Part shown: positions 54,224-63,524 of the stretch, one piece after another
How positions within the stretch are numbered: position 1 is the stretch's first letter
How the letters are laid out: each line of letters starts with the position of its first letter
Assembly (NCBI GenBank): GCA_021324855.1
Contig: JAJPIG010000005.1
Coordinates: 28,789 to 92,788, forward strand
Direction: 5' to 3'
DNA: 64,000 bases
From: Pseudomonadota bacterium
GTDB lineage: Bacteria > Desulfobacterota > Binatia > Binatales > Binataceae
Notes under the pieces: generated by a model
Database searches by the model: none
Told to the model about the DNA's origin: nothing
What the model saw: only the letters and a program-made list of their open reading frames with translations
Program-made: the position numbers and the translations under genes

Positions 54224-56155
54224 ATGGAAGGGAACGATTTCGCACGAGTGATCCAGGAAGACCGCGCCGCCCGCCAGAGCAAGCAATGGCAGGGAACGCT
54301 GCTTGAGTACCTCGAGATGGTCAAGAACGACCCGATGGCGGCCAAGCTTTCCCACGCTCGCATCTATGACCTGATTATCTCTGCCGGCACCCGCGACATC
54401 CAGGAGACCGACGATCCACGGACCAAGCGGCTCTACAAGGATGAGCCGGTCAAGGTCTACAACTTTTTCGCTGACGAATTTTTCGGCATCGAGCGCACGA
54501 TCGCTCAAATTGTACGCTACTTTCATTCGGCCTCGCTCAAGGGCGAGGAAAGCCGACAGGTGCTCTACCTCATGGGCCCGGTCGGTTCGGGCAAAAGCTC
54601 ACTCGTCGAGCGCATCCAGCGCGGACTTGAGCAGGCCGGACTGTTCTACGCAATCCAAGGCTGCCCAATGCACGAGGAGCCGCTGCACCTGATTCCGCGT
54701 CATCTTCGCCGCGAGTTCGAAAAGATGCTTGGTGTGCATATCGAAGGCGACCTGTGCCCGGTATGCCGCTATCGGCTGAAGGTCGAGTTCAACCAACGCT
54801 ACGAGGAATTCCCGGTCGAGACGCGGAGCTTCTCGAAGCGTAACCGCGTCGGAATCGGCGTGGTGCCGCCGGTCGATCCGAACAACCAGGACACTTCTGT
54901 GCTGATTGGCTCCGAGGACATCTCGAAGCTCGATCAGTATTCGGAAGGCGATCCGCGCGTGTTGGAGCTCAACGGCGCGTTGAATGTCGGCAATCGCGGG
55001 ATGGTCGAGTTCATCGAGGTATTCAAGAACGAGACCGAATATCTGCATGCGATGATCACCGCGACGCAGGAAAAGGTGATTCCGGCGCCGGGACGCCATG
55101 GGATGGTCTACGTCGACACCACCATCGTGGCGCACTCGAACGAGGCCGAGTGGCAGAAGTTCAAGGCCGATCACACCAACGAGGCGATCCTCGATCGTAT
55201 CGTGGTGGTGAAGGTGCCGTACAATCTGCGGCTTTCGGAAGAGGTCAAGATCTATCAGAAGATCATCCGCAACTCCGATTTCCGCGCCCACGTCGCGCCG
55301 CACACGCTGGAACTCGCCTCGATGTTCGCGATCCTGTCGCGGCTCGAGCCGACCTCGAAGTGCGATCTGATGACCAAGCTGCGCCTCTACAACGGCGAGG
55401 AAGTGGTCGAGAAGGGCCGCACCAAGAAAGTCGATGTCCAGGAGCTCAAGGAAGATGCCAAGCGCGAAGGCATGAACGGCATCTCGACGCGCTTCATCAT
55501 GAAGGCGCTCGACAACGCGCTCTCGGACAACGTCTCCGGCAACTGCATCAACCCGATCAACGTGCGCGAGGCGCTGATCTCGATGACCAAGGAGGCCGAC
55601 CTCCCCGACGACATGCGCAAGCAGTATCTGGAGTTCCTGCAGGATACGCTGCACAAGGAATATCTCGACCTGCTCGAAAAAGAGATCACGCGCGCGTTCG
55701 TCTACTCTTACCAGGAGCAGGCTGAGGCGCTGTTCCAGAACTACCTCGATCACGCCGAAGCCTATGTGAACAAGACCAAGGTCCGCGATCGCAACACCAA
55801 GGAGGAGCTGCCGCCCGACGAGGGATTCCTGAAATCGATCGAGGAGCAGATCGCGATCATCGGGTCGGCCGCCGACGGCTTCCGCCAGGAAGTCATCGCG
55901 TACCTGTGGGCCACATCGCGGCGCGGCGAGAAGGTCAGCTATCGCAGCTACGAGCCGCTCAAGGAAGCGATCGAGAAGAAGCTGATGAGCTCGGTGCGCG
56001 ACATTTCGCGGATCATCACCAAGGCGCGCACCCGCGACGAGGAGCAGGCCGACAAGTACAACGCGATGGTCAAGAATCTGCTCGACAACGGCTACTGCGA
56101 ATCGTGCGTCGACGTGGTGCTGAAATACGCCGCCAACAACCTGTGGAAGGATTGA
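54224..56155 (+). CDS. prkA: PrkA/YeaG serine protein kinase
   Basis: A 643-residue AAA+-like kinase. The Walker A MGPVGSGKSSLVE lies at about residues 115-128, followed by a cysteine pair (GDLCPVCRYRLKVEF) and the PrkA C-terminal kinase domain. It functions in stationary-phase and nutrient stress in enteric bacteria and in sporulation-related control in Bacillus. The start is at ATG 54224 (MEGNDFARVIQED), before which AAGGAG sits 13 bases upstream; ATG 54134 is an in-frame alternative. It heads the conserved prkA-yeaH-spoVR module. Confidence 0.93.
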   Translation: MEGNDFARVIQEDRAARQSKQWQGTLLEYLEMVKNDPMAAKLSHARIYDLIISAGTRDIQETDDPRTKRLYKDEPVKVYNFFADEFFGIERTIAQIVRYFHSASLKGEESRQVLYLMGPVGSGKSSLVERIQRGLEQAGLFYAIQGCPMHEEPLHLIPRHLRREFEKMLGVHIEGDLCPVCRYRLKVEFNQRYEEFPVETRSFSKRNRVGIGVVPPVDPNNQDTSVLIGSEDISKLDQYSEGDPRVLELNGALNVGNRGMVEFIEVFKNETEYLHAMITATQEKVIPAPGRHGMVYVDTTIVAHSNEAEWQKFKADHTNEAILDRIVVVKVPYNLRLSEEVKIYQKIIRNSDFRAHVAPHTLELASMFAILSRLEPTSKCDLMTKLRLYNGEEVVEKGRTKKVDVQELKEDAKREGMNGISTRFIMKALDNALSDNVSGNCINPINVREALISMTKEADLPDDMRKQYLEFLQDTLHKEYLDLLEKEITRAFVYSYQEQAEALFQNYLDHAEAYVNKTKVRDRNTKEELPPDEGFLKSIEEQIAIIGSAADGFRQEVIAYLWATSRRGEKVSYRSYEPLKEAIEKKLMSSVRDISRIITKARTRDEEQADKYNAMVKNLLDNGYCESCVDVVLKYAANNLWKD

Positions 56156-56176
56156 AACGGCGATGGCGATGGGGAA

Positions 56177-56467
56177 ATGCGAGTAACAAACATTAACGGC
56201 ACAAGTTATAACACCTGCGCATGCGGTACGTGGTTGAAGCATTGGGTGAAATTTAGCGGGCAGGCTCTGGGAATTTCGACCTGCGCTGAAGAAACCTGTC
56301 AGGCATTGGCAGACGTTGGGGCTCACGTTCAAAAGGAAGGCGATTCCGATCGCGGCTGGTATATTGTTCCGCTCTGCAAAGGGCATAATGCCCAGCGCGA
56401 CCCTTTGGACATCGACGACGGGGTGAAGCTCGTGTCAGCGAATGTTGCGCTGACTTGTTCTCGGTAA
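56177..56467 (+). CDS. Small HNH-like zinc-binding protein inserted in the prkA-yeaH-spoVR module
   Basis: A 96-residue protein with CACGTWLKHW (Cys14, Cys16), STCAEETC, then GAHVQKEGDSDRGWYIVPLC followed by KGHN. The AHV ... W-x-I-x-P-L-C-x2-HN layout resembles the core of HNH nucleases. I recognise a widespread family of small hypothetical proteins with this pattern, often phage- or island-linked, without known function. Its base composition is distinctly richer in A+T than prkA and yeaH, suggesting transfer. Confidence 0.7.
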   Translation: MRVTNINGTSYNTCACGTWLKHWVKFSGQALGISTCAEETCQALADVGAHVQKEGDSDRGWYIVPLCKGHNAQRDPLDIDDGVKLVSANVALTCSR

Positions 56468-56589
56468 CTGGTTAGTGCGTGCCCGGCAAAAACTCCATCC
56501 ACACTGCGCGGCCTAGCAACGTACCCCCCCAGCCACTTCCCCGAAGGGAATGGGGGCCTGATAAGTTTGGTCATAGGCGGAGTCGCTAA

Positions 56590-57807
56590 ATGGTCGACAG
56601 CATCTTTCGCGAATATCGGCCGTCTGACGCGGAACGCTCCGACCGCTCGGCCGGCGACCGTCTGCGCCATCGCCAGAAGGTCCGCGAAGCGATCCGCGAG
56701 AACATCGCCGACATCATCGCCGAGGAATCGATCATCGGCAAAGACCGCGATCGCGTCATCAAAGTTCCTTTGCGCGGCGTCAAGGAATATCGCTTCGTTT
56801 TCGGCGACAACTCCGGCGGCGCGAGCCAGGGCGACGGCAATACCAAGCCCGGCCAGGTGGTCGGCAAGACCGGACGCGAGGGCAAGGGCCAGGGCGAAGA
56901 CATGGCCGGCGATCGCCCGGGCGTCGATTATTATGAAACCGATGTGACGCTCGAGGAATTGGTCGAGATCATGTTCGAGGATCTCGAATTGCCCAACCTC
57001 GAACGCCGCGCGCTGCGTGAGATCGAGACCGAACGCGCTTCCAAGCGCAAAGGCTATCGTCATGTCGGCATCCGCGTCCGCCTCGACAAGCGGCGCACGG
57101 CGCGCCAGCGGGTGATGCGCAAGCTGGCGAGCATCAGAAGCGCGGAGAATCGTGCCGGAGCCGGCGCTGCCGACGGAGAAGAAGAGGAAGAGCGCCGCTT
57201 CCCGTTCCATCAGGACGACCTGCGCTACAAGCACATCGAGGTCGATGTCCGCGAAGAGTCGAACGCGGTCGTGATCTGCATTATGGACACGTCCGGCTCG
57301 ATGGACACGATGAAGAAATACCTCGCCCGCAGCTTCTTCTTCCTGCTCTACCAGTTCATCTCGACCCGCTACCGCAACGTCGAGATCGTCTTTATCGCGC
57401 ACCATACTGAAGCCCGCGAAGTGACCGAGGAGGAATTCTTTCACAAGGGCGAATCGGGCGGCACGTTCATTTCATCCGGTTATCAGAAGGCGCTCGAGAT
57501 CATCGCCGAGCGCTACCATCCGTCGCTTTGGAACGTCTATGCGTTCCACTGCTCCGACGGCGACAACTTCGATTCCGACAATCCGGCCGCGCTCAGGGCG
57601 GCTGAGGACCTGGCCGAGGTCTGCAATCTGTTCGGGTACGGTGAGATCAAGCCGCTCGGCTCGCGCTATTACGAATCCTCGATGCTGAACATCTTCCGCC
57701 GCCTCGAAGCGCCCAACTTTCACACCGTGCTGATCGAGCGCAAGGAAGATATCTGGCCCTCGTTCAAAGCATTCCTCGCCAAGGATCGGGTCAAGGAATC
57801 GGCTTGA
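56590..57807 (+). CDS. yeaH: YeaH/YhbH family protein (DUF444), VWA-like
   Basis: A 405-residue partner of PrkA. A von Willebrand-A-like domain carries the MIDAS-type motif CIMDTSGSMDT, and FIAHHTEAREVTEEEFFHKG, GGTFISSGYQKALEII are family hallmarks. The N-terminal third is charged and disordered, with GDRPGVDYYETDVTLEEL. Involved in the same stress response as PrkA, possibly as its substrate or adaptor. spoVR follows 22 bases later. Confidence 0.94.
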   Translation: MVDSIFREYRPSDAERSDRSAGDRLRHRQKVREAIRENIADIIAEESIIGKDRDRVIKVPLRGVKEYRFVFGDNSGGASQGDGNTKPGQVVGKTGREGKGQGEDMAGDRPGVDYYETDVTLEELVEIMFEDLELPNLERRALREIETERASKRKGYRHVGIRVRLDKRRTARQRVMRKLASIRSAENRAGAGAADGEEEEERRFPFHQDDLRYKHIEVDVREESNAVVICIMDTSGSMDTMKKYLARSFFFLLYQFISTRYRNVEIVFIAHHTEAREVTEEEFFHKGESGGTFISSGYQKALEIIAERYHPSLWNVYAFHCSDGDNFDSDNPAALRAAEDLAEVCNLFGYGEIKPLGSRYYESSMLNIFRRLEAPNFHTVLIERKEDIWPSFKAFLAKDRVKESA

Positions 57808-57829
57808 AAACGATCATCGAAAAATCGAC

Positions 57830-59260
57830 ATGGCGAATTACGAACTGCAGGATCTGATCGATTGGGATGCGCGGATTCGCGACAAGGTCGAGGAATTCGG
57901 GCTCGATTGCTATCCGCAGGAATTCGAGATTTGCGACCATAGCGGGATGCTCGGGTACATGGCGTACTCCGGGATGCCATCGCACTATCCGCACTGGTCG
58001 TACGGCAAGAGCTACGAGAAGCTCAAGACGCTTTACGATCACGGCGTGAGCGGATTGCCGTACGAGATGGTGATCAACGCCAATCCGGCCATCGCCTACC
58101 TGATGCGGGACAACACGCTGCTGCTGCAAATCCTGACCATGGCCCACGTGTACGGGCACAACGATTTCTTCAAGAACAACTTTACCTATCGCACAACCCG
58201 CGCCGACCTGACGGTCGAGACCTTCAAGGCCCACGCGCTTCGTGTCCGCCGCTACACCGAGGACCCCTCGATCGGCGTTGATCTCGTCGAGCGCGTGCTC
58301 GACGCGGCGCACGCGCTATCGTGGCAATGTCGGCGCAACCTCGCGATCCGCAAGCTTTCGCGCGACGAGCAGGTGGCTCGCGCGATCGAGGCGGCGCAGC
58401 CCAGGAGCGATCCCTTCAAGAAAATTCATCGTCCACAGGAATTTCGCGAGCCCGAAGTGCATCGCGTGCCGCTTGAGCCCGACGAAGACCTGCTGCTGTT
58501 CATCCGCGACTACAATCCGTTCCTGGCCGAATGGGAGAAAGACCTCCTGACCATCGTCGACGAAGAGGCCAAATACTTCATCCCGATGATGGAAACCAAG
58601 ATCATGAACGAGGGCTGGGCGAGCTACTGGCACAAGAAGATCGTGGAGTCGCTCAACCTCGAGCAGGGGCTGCATCTCGAGTTCATCGTGCGTCACAACC
58701 AGGTGATTCGTCCGATCCCGGGGCAGATCAACCCGTATCACCTCGGCTTCCGCATCTGGGAGGACCTCTACCGCCGCTACACCGATCCGACGCCCGAAGA
58801 GATCAAACGCGACGGCGCGCCCAACAAGAGCGGGCGCGAAAAGCTGTTCGAGGCCCGCGAGGTCGAACGCGATACCTCTTTCATCCGGCGTTATCTCACC
58901 GAGGACCTGATGCGCGAGATGGATCTCTTCGATTACCAGGCGCGCGGCGGCGATCTCGTAGTCAACAAGGTCTCCGATCCGGACGGATGGCGCGATGTCA
59001 AGGAGACGCTCATCCGCAACATCGGCACCAACGCCATCCCCGTGATCAAGGTCGAGGACGCCGATTTTGGACATAATCACACGCTCTACTTGAAGCACTA
59101 TCACGACGGCCGCGATCTTCATCTTGAATACGCGGAGAAGACGCTCGCCTACCTGCAGCGGTTATGGGGCCGCGAATGCGTGCTCGAAACCATACTGCAG
59201 GGCAAGCGTTCGCAGCTTTGCTACAACGAGCGCGGGTTTTCGATCCGAGCACTAAAATAA
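57830..59260 (+). CDS. spoVR: SpoVR family protein (YcgB)
   Basis: A 476-residue SpoVR-family protein: VYGHNDFFKNN, NEGWASYWHKKI and the C-terminal LYLKHYHDGRDLHLEYAEKT are typical. In Bacillus it affects cortex formation; in non-sporulating bacteria it goes with PrkA and YeaH as a stress module. Conserved His and Glu around MNEGWASYWH suggest a metal site. Last gene of the module. Confidence 0.94.
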   Translation: MANYELQDLIDWDARIRDKVEEFGLDCYPQEFEICDHSGMLGYMAYSGMPSHYPHWSYGKSYEKLKTLYDHGVSGLPYEMVINANPAIAYLMRDNTLLLQILTMAHVYGHNDFFKNNFTYRTTRADLTVETFKAHALRVRRYTEDPSIGVDLVERVLDAAHALSWQCRRNLAIRKLSRDEQVARAIEAAQPRSDPFKKIHRPQEFREPEVHRVPLEPDEDLLLFIRDYNPFLAEWEKDLLTIVDEEAKYFIPMMETKIMNEGWASYWHKKIVESLNLEQGLHLEFIVRHNQVIRPIPGQINPYHLGFRIWEDLYRRYTDPTPEEIKRDGAPNKSGREKLFEAREVERDTSFIRRYLTEDLMREMDLFDYQARGGDLVVNKVSDPDGWRDVKETLIRNIGTNAIPVIKVEDADFGHNHTLYLKHYHDGRDLHLEYAEKTLAYLQRLWGRECVLETILQGKRSQLCYNERGFSIRALK

Positions 59261-59279
59261 CACGCGCCCGCCTGTTATC

Positions 59280-60641
59280 TTGGATGTAGCAGAGGATCTC
59301 GCCGGACAGTTGGATTTCGGGCCGAAATTCGAGCAGGGGTTGCGCCTGATGCTCGACGCGATCGGCGAAGCGCAGAATGAAGCCGCGCCGCCGCTTGCGC
59401 CGCAGCAGATGGCGCTCGACCTGCGCGATCTTGCGAAACTGCGCGGCCGGCCGCCGTTCTACCCCTACCTCGGCGCAGGGGTCGGGCGCGGCGCGCGCGC
59501 GATGCTCGCCGACGGACGCTGGGTGCTTGACTTCGCGCTCGGCATCGGCGTCCATCTTTTCGGTCACGGCAACCTCGATCTGATCGAGACTGCGATCCGC
59601 GCCGCCGCGAGCGACATCGCGATGCAGGGCAACCTGATTTTCAATCGCGAGTACTTCCTGCTGATGCAGACCCTGATGCGTTACGCGCCGCGCGGGATGG
59701 ATCGATGCTGGCTCGCGCTCTCAGGCGCTGATGCCAACGAAAACGCCCTTAAGATCGTGCGGCAGAAGCGCGGCGGACGTCCCGGCGTAATTGCGTTCAC
59801 CGGATGTTTTCATGGGCGCACGAGCGCGATGGCCGAGATAACCGACCGGCCTGATTATCGTCTGGGACAACCTTCGACATTCCCGGTGCATCGCGTGCCG
59901 TTCTTCAATCGACATGAGCCCGATTCGGCCGCGACCACGCTCGCGACAGTGCGCGACGTGATCCGGCGCGACGGCGACGGCGTGTGCGCGTTCATCGCGG
60001 AGCTGGTTCAAGGCGAAGCGGGATTCATCACCGCGCCGCGCGAATTCTTCGTCCCGATTTTCGAGGAGTGCCGCCGCGCCGGAATTCCGGTCTGGGTCGA
60101 TGAGATCCAGACTTTCGCGCGCACCGGCGAGCTGTTCGCGACCGATCTACTCGAACTCGCCGACTACGTCGACATCATCACGGTCGGCAAGGCGCTTCAG
60201 GGCAGCGCCGTGATGCATCGGGAGGGATTCGCGCCCGACCCCGGTCTCGTCTCGGGCACCTTTTCCGGCGCGACAGTGGCGATGGCCGTCGGCCGGCGAA
60301 TCATCGAGAAGCTCGCCGGCGAAGGCTATCTCGGCCCCGCCGGACGCATCCGACAACTCGAGCGGATGACACGCGCGCATCTCGAAGAACTCTCGCGCAA
60401 GCATCCGGGCGCGATCTCGGAAATCAACGGCGTCGGCGCGATGCTTTCGTTTCGGATCGGCAACGGATCGCTGAAAGCGACGCGCGCCTTCATCGAAAAA
60501 TGCTTTCGCGCCGGACTGGTGCTCTACTACGGCGGCCACGAACCGGCCTGCATTCGACTGTTTTTGCCCGCCGGCGATCTTACCGATGCGGAGTTGGCCG
60601 AGGCATTCGAAATTCTCGATCGATGCCTTCGAGGCGCATGA
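59280..60641 (+). CDS. Class III PLP aminotransferase
   Basis: A 453-residue fold-type I aminotransferase. WVDEIQTFARTGELFATD holds the PLP Asp and IITVGKALQGSAV holds the Schiff-base Lys304; FTGCFHGRTSAM is also typical. Relatives include acetylornithine/succinylornithine and 4-aminobutyrate aminotransferases. The start is taken as TTG 59280; a later ATG at 59350 is not in this frame. Its stop overlaps the ATG of an M20 deacylase, and astA is convergent, favouring an ornithine/arginine substrate, possibly N-succinylated. Confidence 0.85.
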   Translation: MDVAEDLAGQLDFGPKFEQGLRLMLDAIGEAQNEAAPPLAPQQMALDLRDLAKLRGRPPFYPYLGAGVGRGARAMLADGRWVLDFALGIGVHLFGHGNLDLIETAIRAAASDIAMQGNLIFNREYFLLMQTLMRYAPRGMDRCWLALSGADANENALKIVRQKRGGRPGVIAFTGCFHGRTSAMAEITDRPDYRLGQPSTFPVHRVPFFNRHEPDSAATTLATVRDVIRRDGDGVCAFIAELVQGEAGFITAPREFFVPIFEECRRAGIPVWVDEIQTFARTGELFATDLLELADYVDIITVGKALQGSAVMHREGFAPDPGLVSGTFSGATVAMAVGRRIIEKLAGEGYLGPAGRIRQLERMTRAHLEELSRKHPGAISEINGVGAMLSFRIGNGSLKATRAFIEKCFRAGLVLYYGGHEPACIRLFLPAGDLTDAELAEAFEILDRCLRGA

Positions 60642-62023
60642 TGGATCGCGAGCTCCTCGACTGGTGCCGCCGGCTGATCGGATGCCGCAGCGTGACCACC
60701 GAGGGCACGCGTGAGATCGCGAAGCTTTGCATCGATGAGCTGCTCGCGCCGGCCGGAATAGAAGCGAGTCTCATCTCATCAAATTCCGAAGGCGACCGGC
60801 AGGTGAATCTCATCGCGAAGGTCGCAGGAAAGGATTCGTCGCTTGCGCCGATCGTCCTGAATACCCATCTCGACACGGTTCCGCCGGGCGATCCGGCACT
60901 CTGGACTGAAGCGAACGGCGATCCATTCAAGGCCACGATCAAAGATGACCGGATCTATGGGCTCGGCGCGGCTGACACCAAGCTCGATTTCATCGCCAAG
61001 GCAACTGCGCTGATCGACGTCCGGTGTCCGCGGCGTGATGTCTGGCTGGTAGCGACGTTCGGCGAAGAGCATGGCCTGGTCGGCGCCAAAGAGCTTGCAG
61101 CCTCGGGTCTGCTCCCACGCGGAGCGCTCGCTTTTGTCGGCGAGCCCTCCATGCTTGAAGTGGTTACCGCGCATAAAGGACTGGTCGTCTTTCAGCTCGA
61201 ACTCCGCTTCGAGCCGGTTGCCCTGCCCTCGCCCGCCGCAGCCCGCCGCGCAATCTTCGTCGGACGTTCGGCGCATTCGAGCACTCCGGAACTCGGCAAG
61301 AATGCGATTATCGCCGCCGTCGACGCTGTCGCCGGGGTTCCGCAGCCGGCGATCGCGTCGATCGTCGGCGGCGACGCCGTAAATAAGGTGGCCGCGCGAT
61401 GCGAGCTGATCGTCACAAGGGAAGCCACCGGCGCGATCGCAAACGCGGCGCGGATCGAGCCCGCCGACAAATCGATCCGCAGCCTGATTCCGGCAACCGC
61501 GATCGTCGCACTCGCCGCCTTCCTACGGCACCTATCGGAATTCGCGAGCCGCAATGGTCCCGATGAGCCGGGCTACACGCCGCCGACGCTGACCTGGAAC
61601 CCCGGCGTGATCCGATCGGCAGCTAACTCGATCTCACTCGAATTCGAGTTGCGGCCGCCGCCCTCGATGCCGATCGATGCGGTGCGCGCCGGCGTCAACC
61701 GCGCGGTGAGCGCGATTACAGAGCGTGCGAGCGACCTCGGAGCCAATCTCATCGAACGACGGGCGAATTCCGGCTTCCGCGCTCCCGAAGGCAGCGAGAC
61801 CGTGAAGCTTGCCGAGCACGCGATGGCCGAAGCGGGTCTTCCGATCAAGACCGCGGTGAAGACCGGCTGCACCGAAGCGGGAATCTACGCCGCCGCTGGG
61901 CTCCATCCGGTGGTTGTCGGACCGGGGCCGTCCGCCGGCGTAATTCACGCCCCCAACGAATACAATCTGATCTCGCAGGTCGAAGGCGCGGTCCGTTTCT
62001 ATCGCGCGCTGCTTGCGAGTTGA
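60638..62023 (+). CDS. M20-family deacylase (ArgE/DapE-like)
   Basis: A 461-residue zinc hydrolase. LNTHLDTVPPGD (His, Asp), YGLGAADTKLD (bridging Asp) and TFGEEHGLVGAKEL (Glu) give the M20 site; CTEAGIYAAAG and GPGPSAGVIHAPNEY lie near the C-terminus. Two consecutive ATGs (60638, 60641) overlap the aminotransferase stop. The tight coupling suggests it removes the N-acyl group from the aminotransferase product or substrate, such as N-succinyl-ornithine or -glutamate. About 40 extra residues occur in its dimerisation domain. Confidence 0.83.
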   Translation: MMDRELLDWCRRLIGCRSVTTEGTREIAKLCIDELLAPAGIEASLISSNSEGDRQVNLIAKVAGKDSSLAPIVLNTHLDTVPPGDPALWTEANGDPFKATIKDDRIYGLGAADTKLDFIAKATALIDVRCPRRDVWLVATFGEEHGLVGAKELAASGLLPRGALAFVGEPSMLEVVTAHKGLVVFQLELRFEPVALPSPAAARRAIFVGRSAHSSTPELGKNAIIAAVDAVAGVPQPAIASIVGGDAVNKVAARCELIVTREATGAIANAARIEPADKSIRSLIPATAIVALAAFLRHLSEFASRNGPDEPGYTPPTLTWNPGVIRSAANSISLEFELRPPPSMPIDAVRAGVNRAVSAITERASDLGANLIERRANSGFRAPEGSETVKLAEHAMAEAGLPIKTAVKTGCTEAGIYAAAGLHPVVVGPGPSAGVIHAPNEYNLISQVEGAVRFYRALLAS

Positions 62024-62028
62024 TGCCT

Positions 62029-63063
62029 TCAGGGAATTGGGACCATCTCGGCGATAGCGCCGTCGGCGAGGCCCAGCCGGTCGAGCACGCCCTCCGAGAC
62101 GATCGCCGCGTGATTGATCTCGACCGCCGTGGCGACCGCGCGAAAGCCGCGCTCCCGATCTTCGCATCCGATGAGAACCCGCGCCGCCGATTCCGGGCGA
62201 TTACCCGCCTTCAGACGCATCCGGCGGCATTCGCGGACCGGTTTTAGCTCGGCGGTCTCAGCGCCATAGTAAGGACCGCCGTCGAACGGATCGTATTGAT
62301 TCAGCGGCTTCATCCCGGCTTGTTGCAGCAGGCGGACCGCCCCTCGGCTGGCTTCGCCAATTGCACCAAGTGAATTACGCACCTCGTCCGGCAGCAGAAA
62401 GGTATAGAGCGGCGCGTCGGGAAAAAGCGCCTGGATGAATTCCTTGTCGCGGCTCGAGAGCCGGTCGGCCTCGCGAAATGAAAGTCCCGTGACGCGCCGC
62501 CCATAGTGATCCCAGAAGGGATTGCCGGAGTCAGGATGCAGCGGGGGCAGTATTTCCGCGATGACCCGCCGCTCGAAGCGTTTGATATGACGCGCAATGT
62601 AGAGGAATCGAACCCAGGAGATCTGCTTGCCGAGATGCTCCGGATGCCCGCGCATCGCGCGCGTCACAATTAGCCCGCCGATTTCGGTCGGCCCGTCCAT
62701 CGAATGTCTGAGCCGCAGATATTCGTGACGAAACATCTTGCGCAGGCGATGCGAATAGCGCTCATCACTATCCAGTTCGAGATAGTAATGGGGCGAAATC
62801 GGCGTGCCGTGCTTGCCGATGATCATCGAAGCGCCGACGATGTGTCCGCTGGCGGCCTCCTCGGCACAGAACACATAGACGGCCCGCGCTCGGTCGCGGA
62901 TTCGGCCGCGAAACGACAGTTCCGAGCGCTGAAGCAGCACGCGCATCTCGTCGGCGCGGGTCGGCAGGTTTACAGAATCGAGCTCGCGGGCGAGCGCGAG
63001 CAGGCTCCGATGGTCGCGGGGACGGGCTTCGCGGAGGAGGAAAACGGGCGCGTCGGTAGCCAT
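62029..63063 (-). CDS. astA: Arginine N-succinyltransferase
   Basis: A 344-residue AstA: succinyl-CoA plus arginine to N2-succinylarginine, the first step of the ammonia-producing arginine succinyltransferase pathway. Family sequence is clear: REARPRDHRSLLALARELDS, the catalytic region with GPTEIGGLIVTRAMRGHPEH, HYGRRVTGLSFREAD, QYDPFDGGPYYGAET. The start ATG 63063 (MATDAPVFLLRE) is preferred over GTG 63072. It converges on the aminotransferase-deacylase pair with only 5 bases between. astB and astD are not in the window. Confidence 0.92.
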   Translation of the reverse strand: MATDAPVFLLREARPRDHRSLLALARELDSVNLPTRADEMRVLLQRSELSFRGRIRDRARAVYVFCAEEAASGHIVGASMIIGKHGTPISPHYYLELDSDERYSHRLRKMFRHEYLRLRHSMDGPTEIGGLIVTRAMRGHPEHLGKQISWVRFLYIARHIKRFERRVIAEILPPLHPDSGNPFWDHYGRRVTGLSFREADRLSSRDKEFIQALFPDAPLYTFLLPDEVRNSLGAIGEASRGAVRLLQQAGMKPLNQYDPFDGGPYYGAETAELKPVRECRRMRLKAGNRPESAARVLIGCEDRERGFRAVATAVEINHAAIVSEGVLDRLGLADGAIAEMVPIP

Positions 63064-63194
63064 TATGCGCACAACTTAACATCGCTCCGCAAAAGGGTGA
63101 AATTCGTGCCGCCAGGCAGCGTCAGAGAACGCCGCGGCATTTTATGGCACGTTGATTTGCCGTGGACGGTCGGATAGCTTCGGGACAGGGCCGG

Positions 63195-63210
63195 TGCCCG
63201 CCGGCGGGCA
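63195..63210. promoter_or_regulatory. Palindrome abutting the ribosome site of the zinc-ribbon gene
   Basis: TGCCCGCC followed directly by GGCGGGCA, ending where AAGGAGGAG begins. It could be an operator or a hairpin that limits access to the ribosome site. Confidence 0.4.
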
Positions 63211-63224
63211 AGGAGGAGTGGTAG

Positions 63225-63407
63225 ATGGAGCTGCCGAAGTGCCAGAAGTGCAACAATGGCACGCTGATTCCTCTGTCAGACTATGGACAGGAAGGCTCTT
63301 CGGTGATTTTCAAGGCGTGGGTCTGCACCAACCCGGATTGCGGCTTCAGTTTGCGCGTCGATAAGGGTGAGGTCTCCTACGGCAAGCGCATCGAGACCAA
63401 GCACTGA
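63225..63407 (+). CDS. Small zinc-ribbon protein
   Basis: A 60-residue protein with two Cys pairs: KCQKCNNG (C-x2-C) and WVCTNPDCGF (C-x4-C), a zinc ribbon. A perfect AAGGAGGAG ribosome site precedes the ATG by six bases, and a textbook terminator follows, so it is an independent, probably well-expressed gene. Family function unknown to me; nucleic-acid or protein binding is likely. Confidence 0.82.
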   Translation: MELPKCQKCNNGTLIPLSDYGQEGSSVIFKAWVCTNPDCGFSLRVDKGEVSYGKRIETKH

Positions 63408-63434
63408 GGGGGATCGCGAAGCTATTTCGTCAAT

Positions 63435-63468
63435 GAGGCGGCCCGCTGCGGGCCGCCTCTTTTTTTTT
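63435..63468 (+). terminator. Rho-independent terminator of the zinc-ribbon gene
   Basis: Perfect 11-bp stem GAGGCGGCCCG/CGGGCCGCCTC with a CTG loop and nine T residues, 28 bases after the stop. Confidence 0.95.
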
Positions 63469-63524
63469 GGCAACAGCCGGCCGTTGAACGCCGATGGAAA
63501 AGACCCATCCGGTCTTCACCGCCG

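Noticed and set aside
54599..56386. 595-codon antisense open frame opposite prkA
   Set aside because: Mirror of a conserved kinase; the translation is a repetitive Asp/Val/Leu/His shadow.
62595..62625. String resembling a tRNA T-arm (AATCGAACCCAGG)
   Set aside because: No cloverleaf around it and it lies within conserved astA coding sequence.
63225..63407. Zinc-ribbon gene as a third desulforedoxin
   Set aside because: Its second Cys pair is C-x4-C rather than adjacent Cys, so it fits a zinc ribbon and not the desulforedoxin fold.
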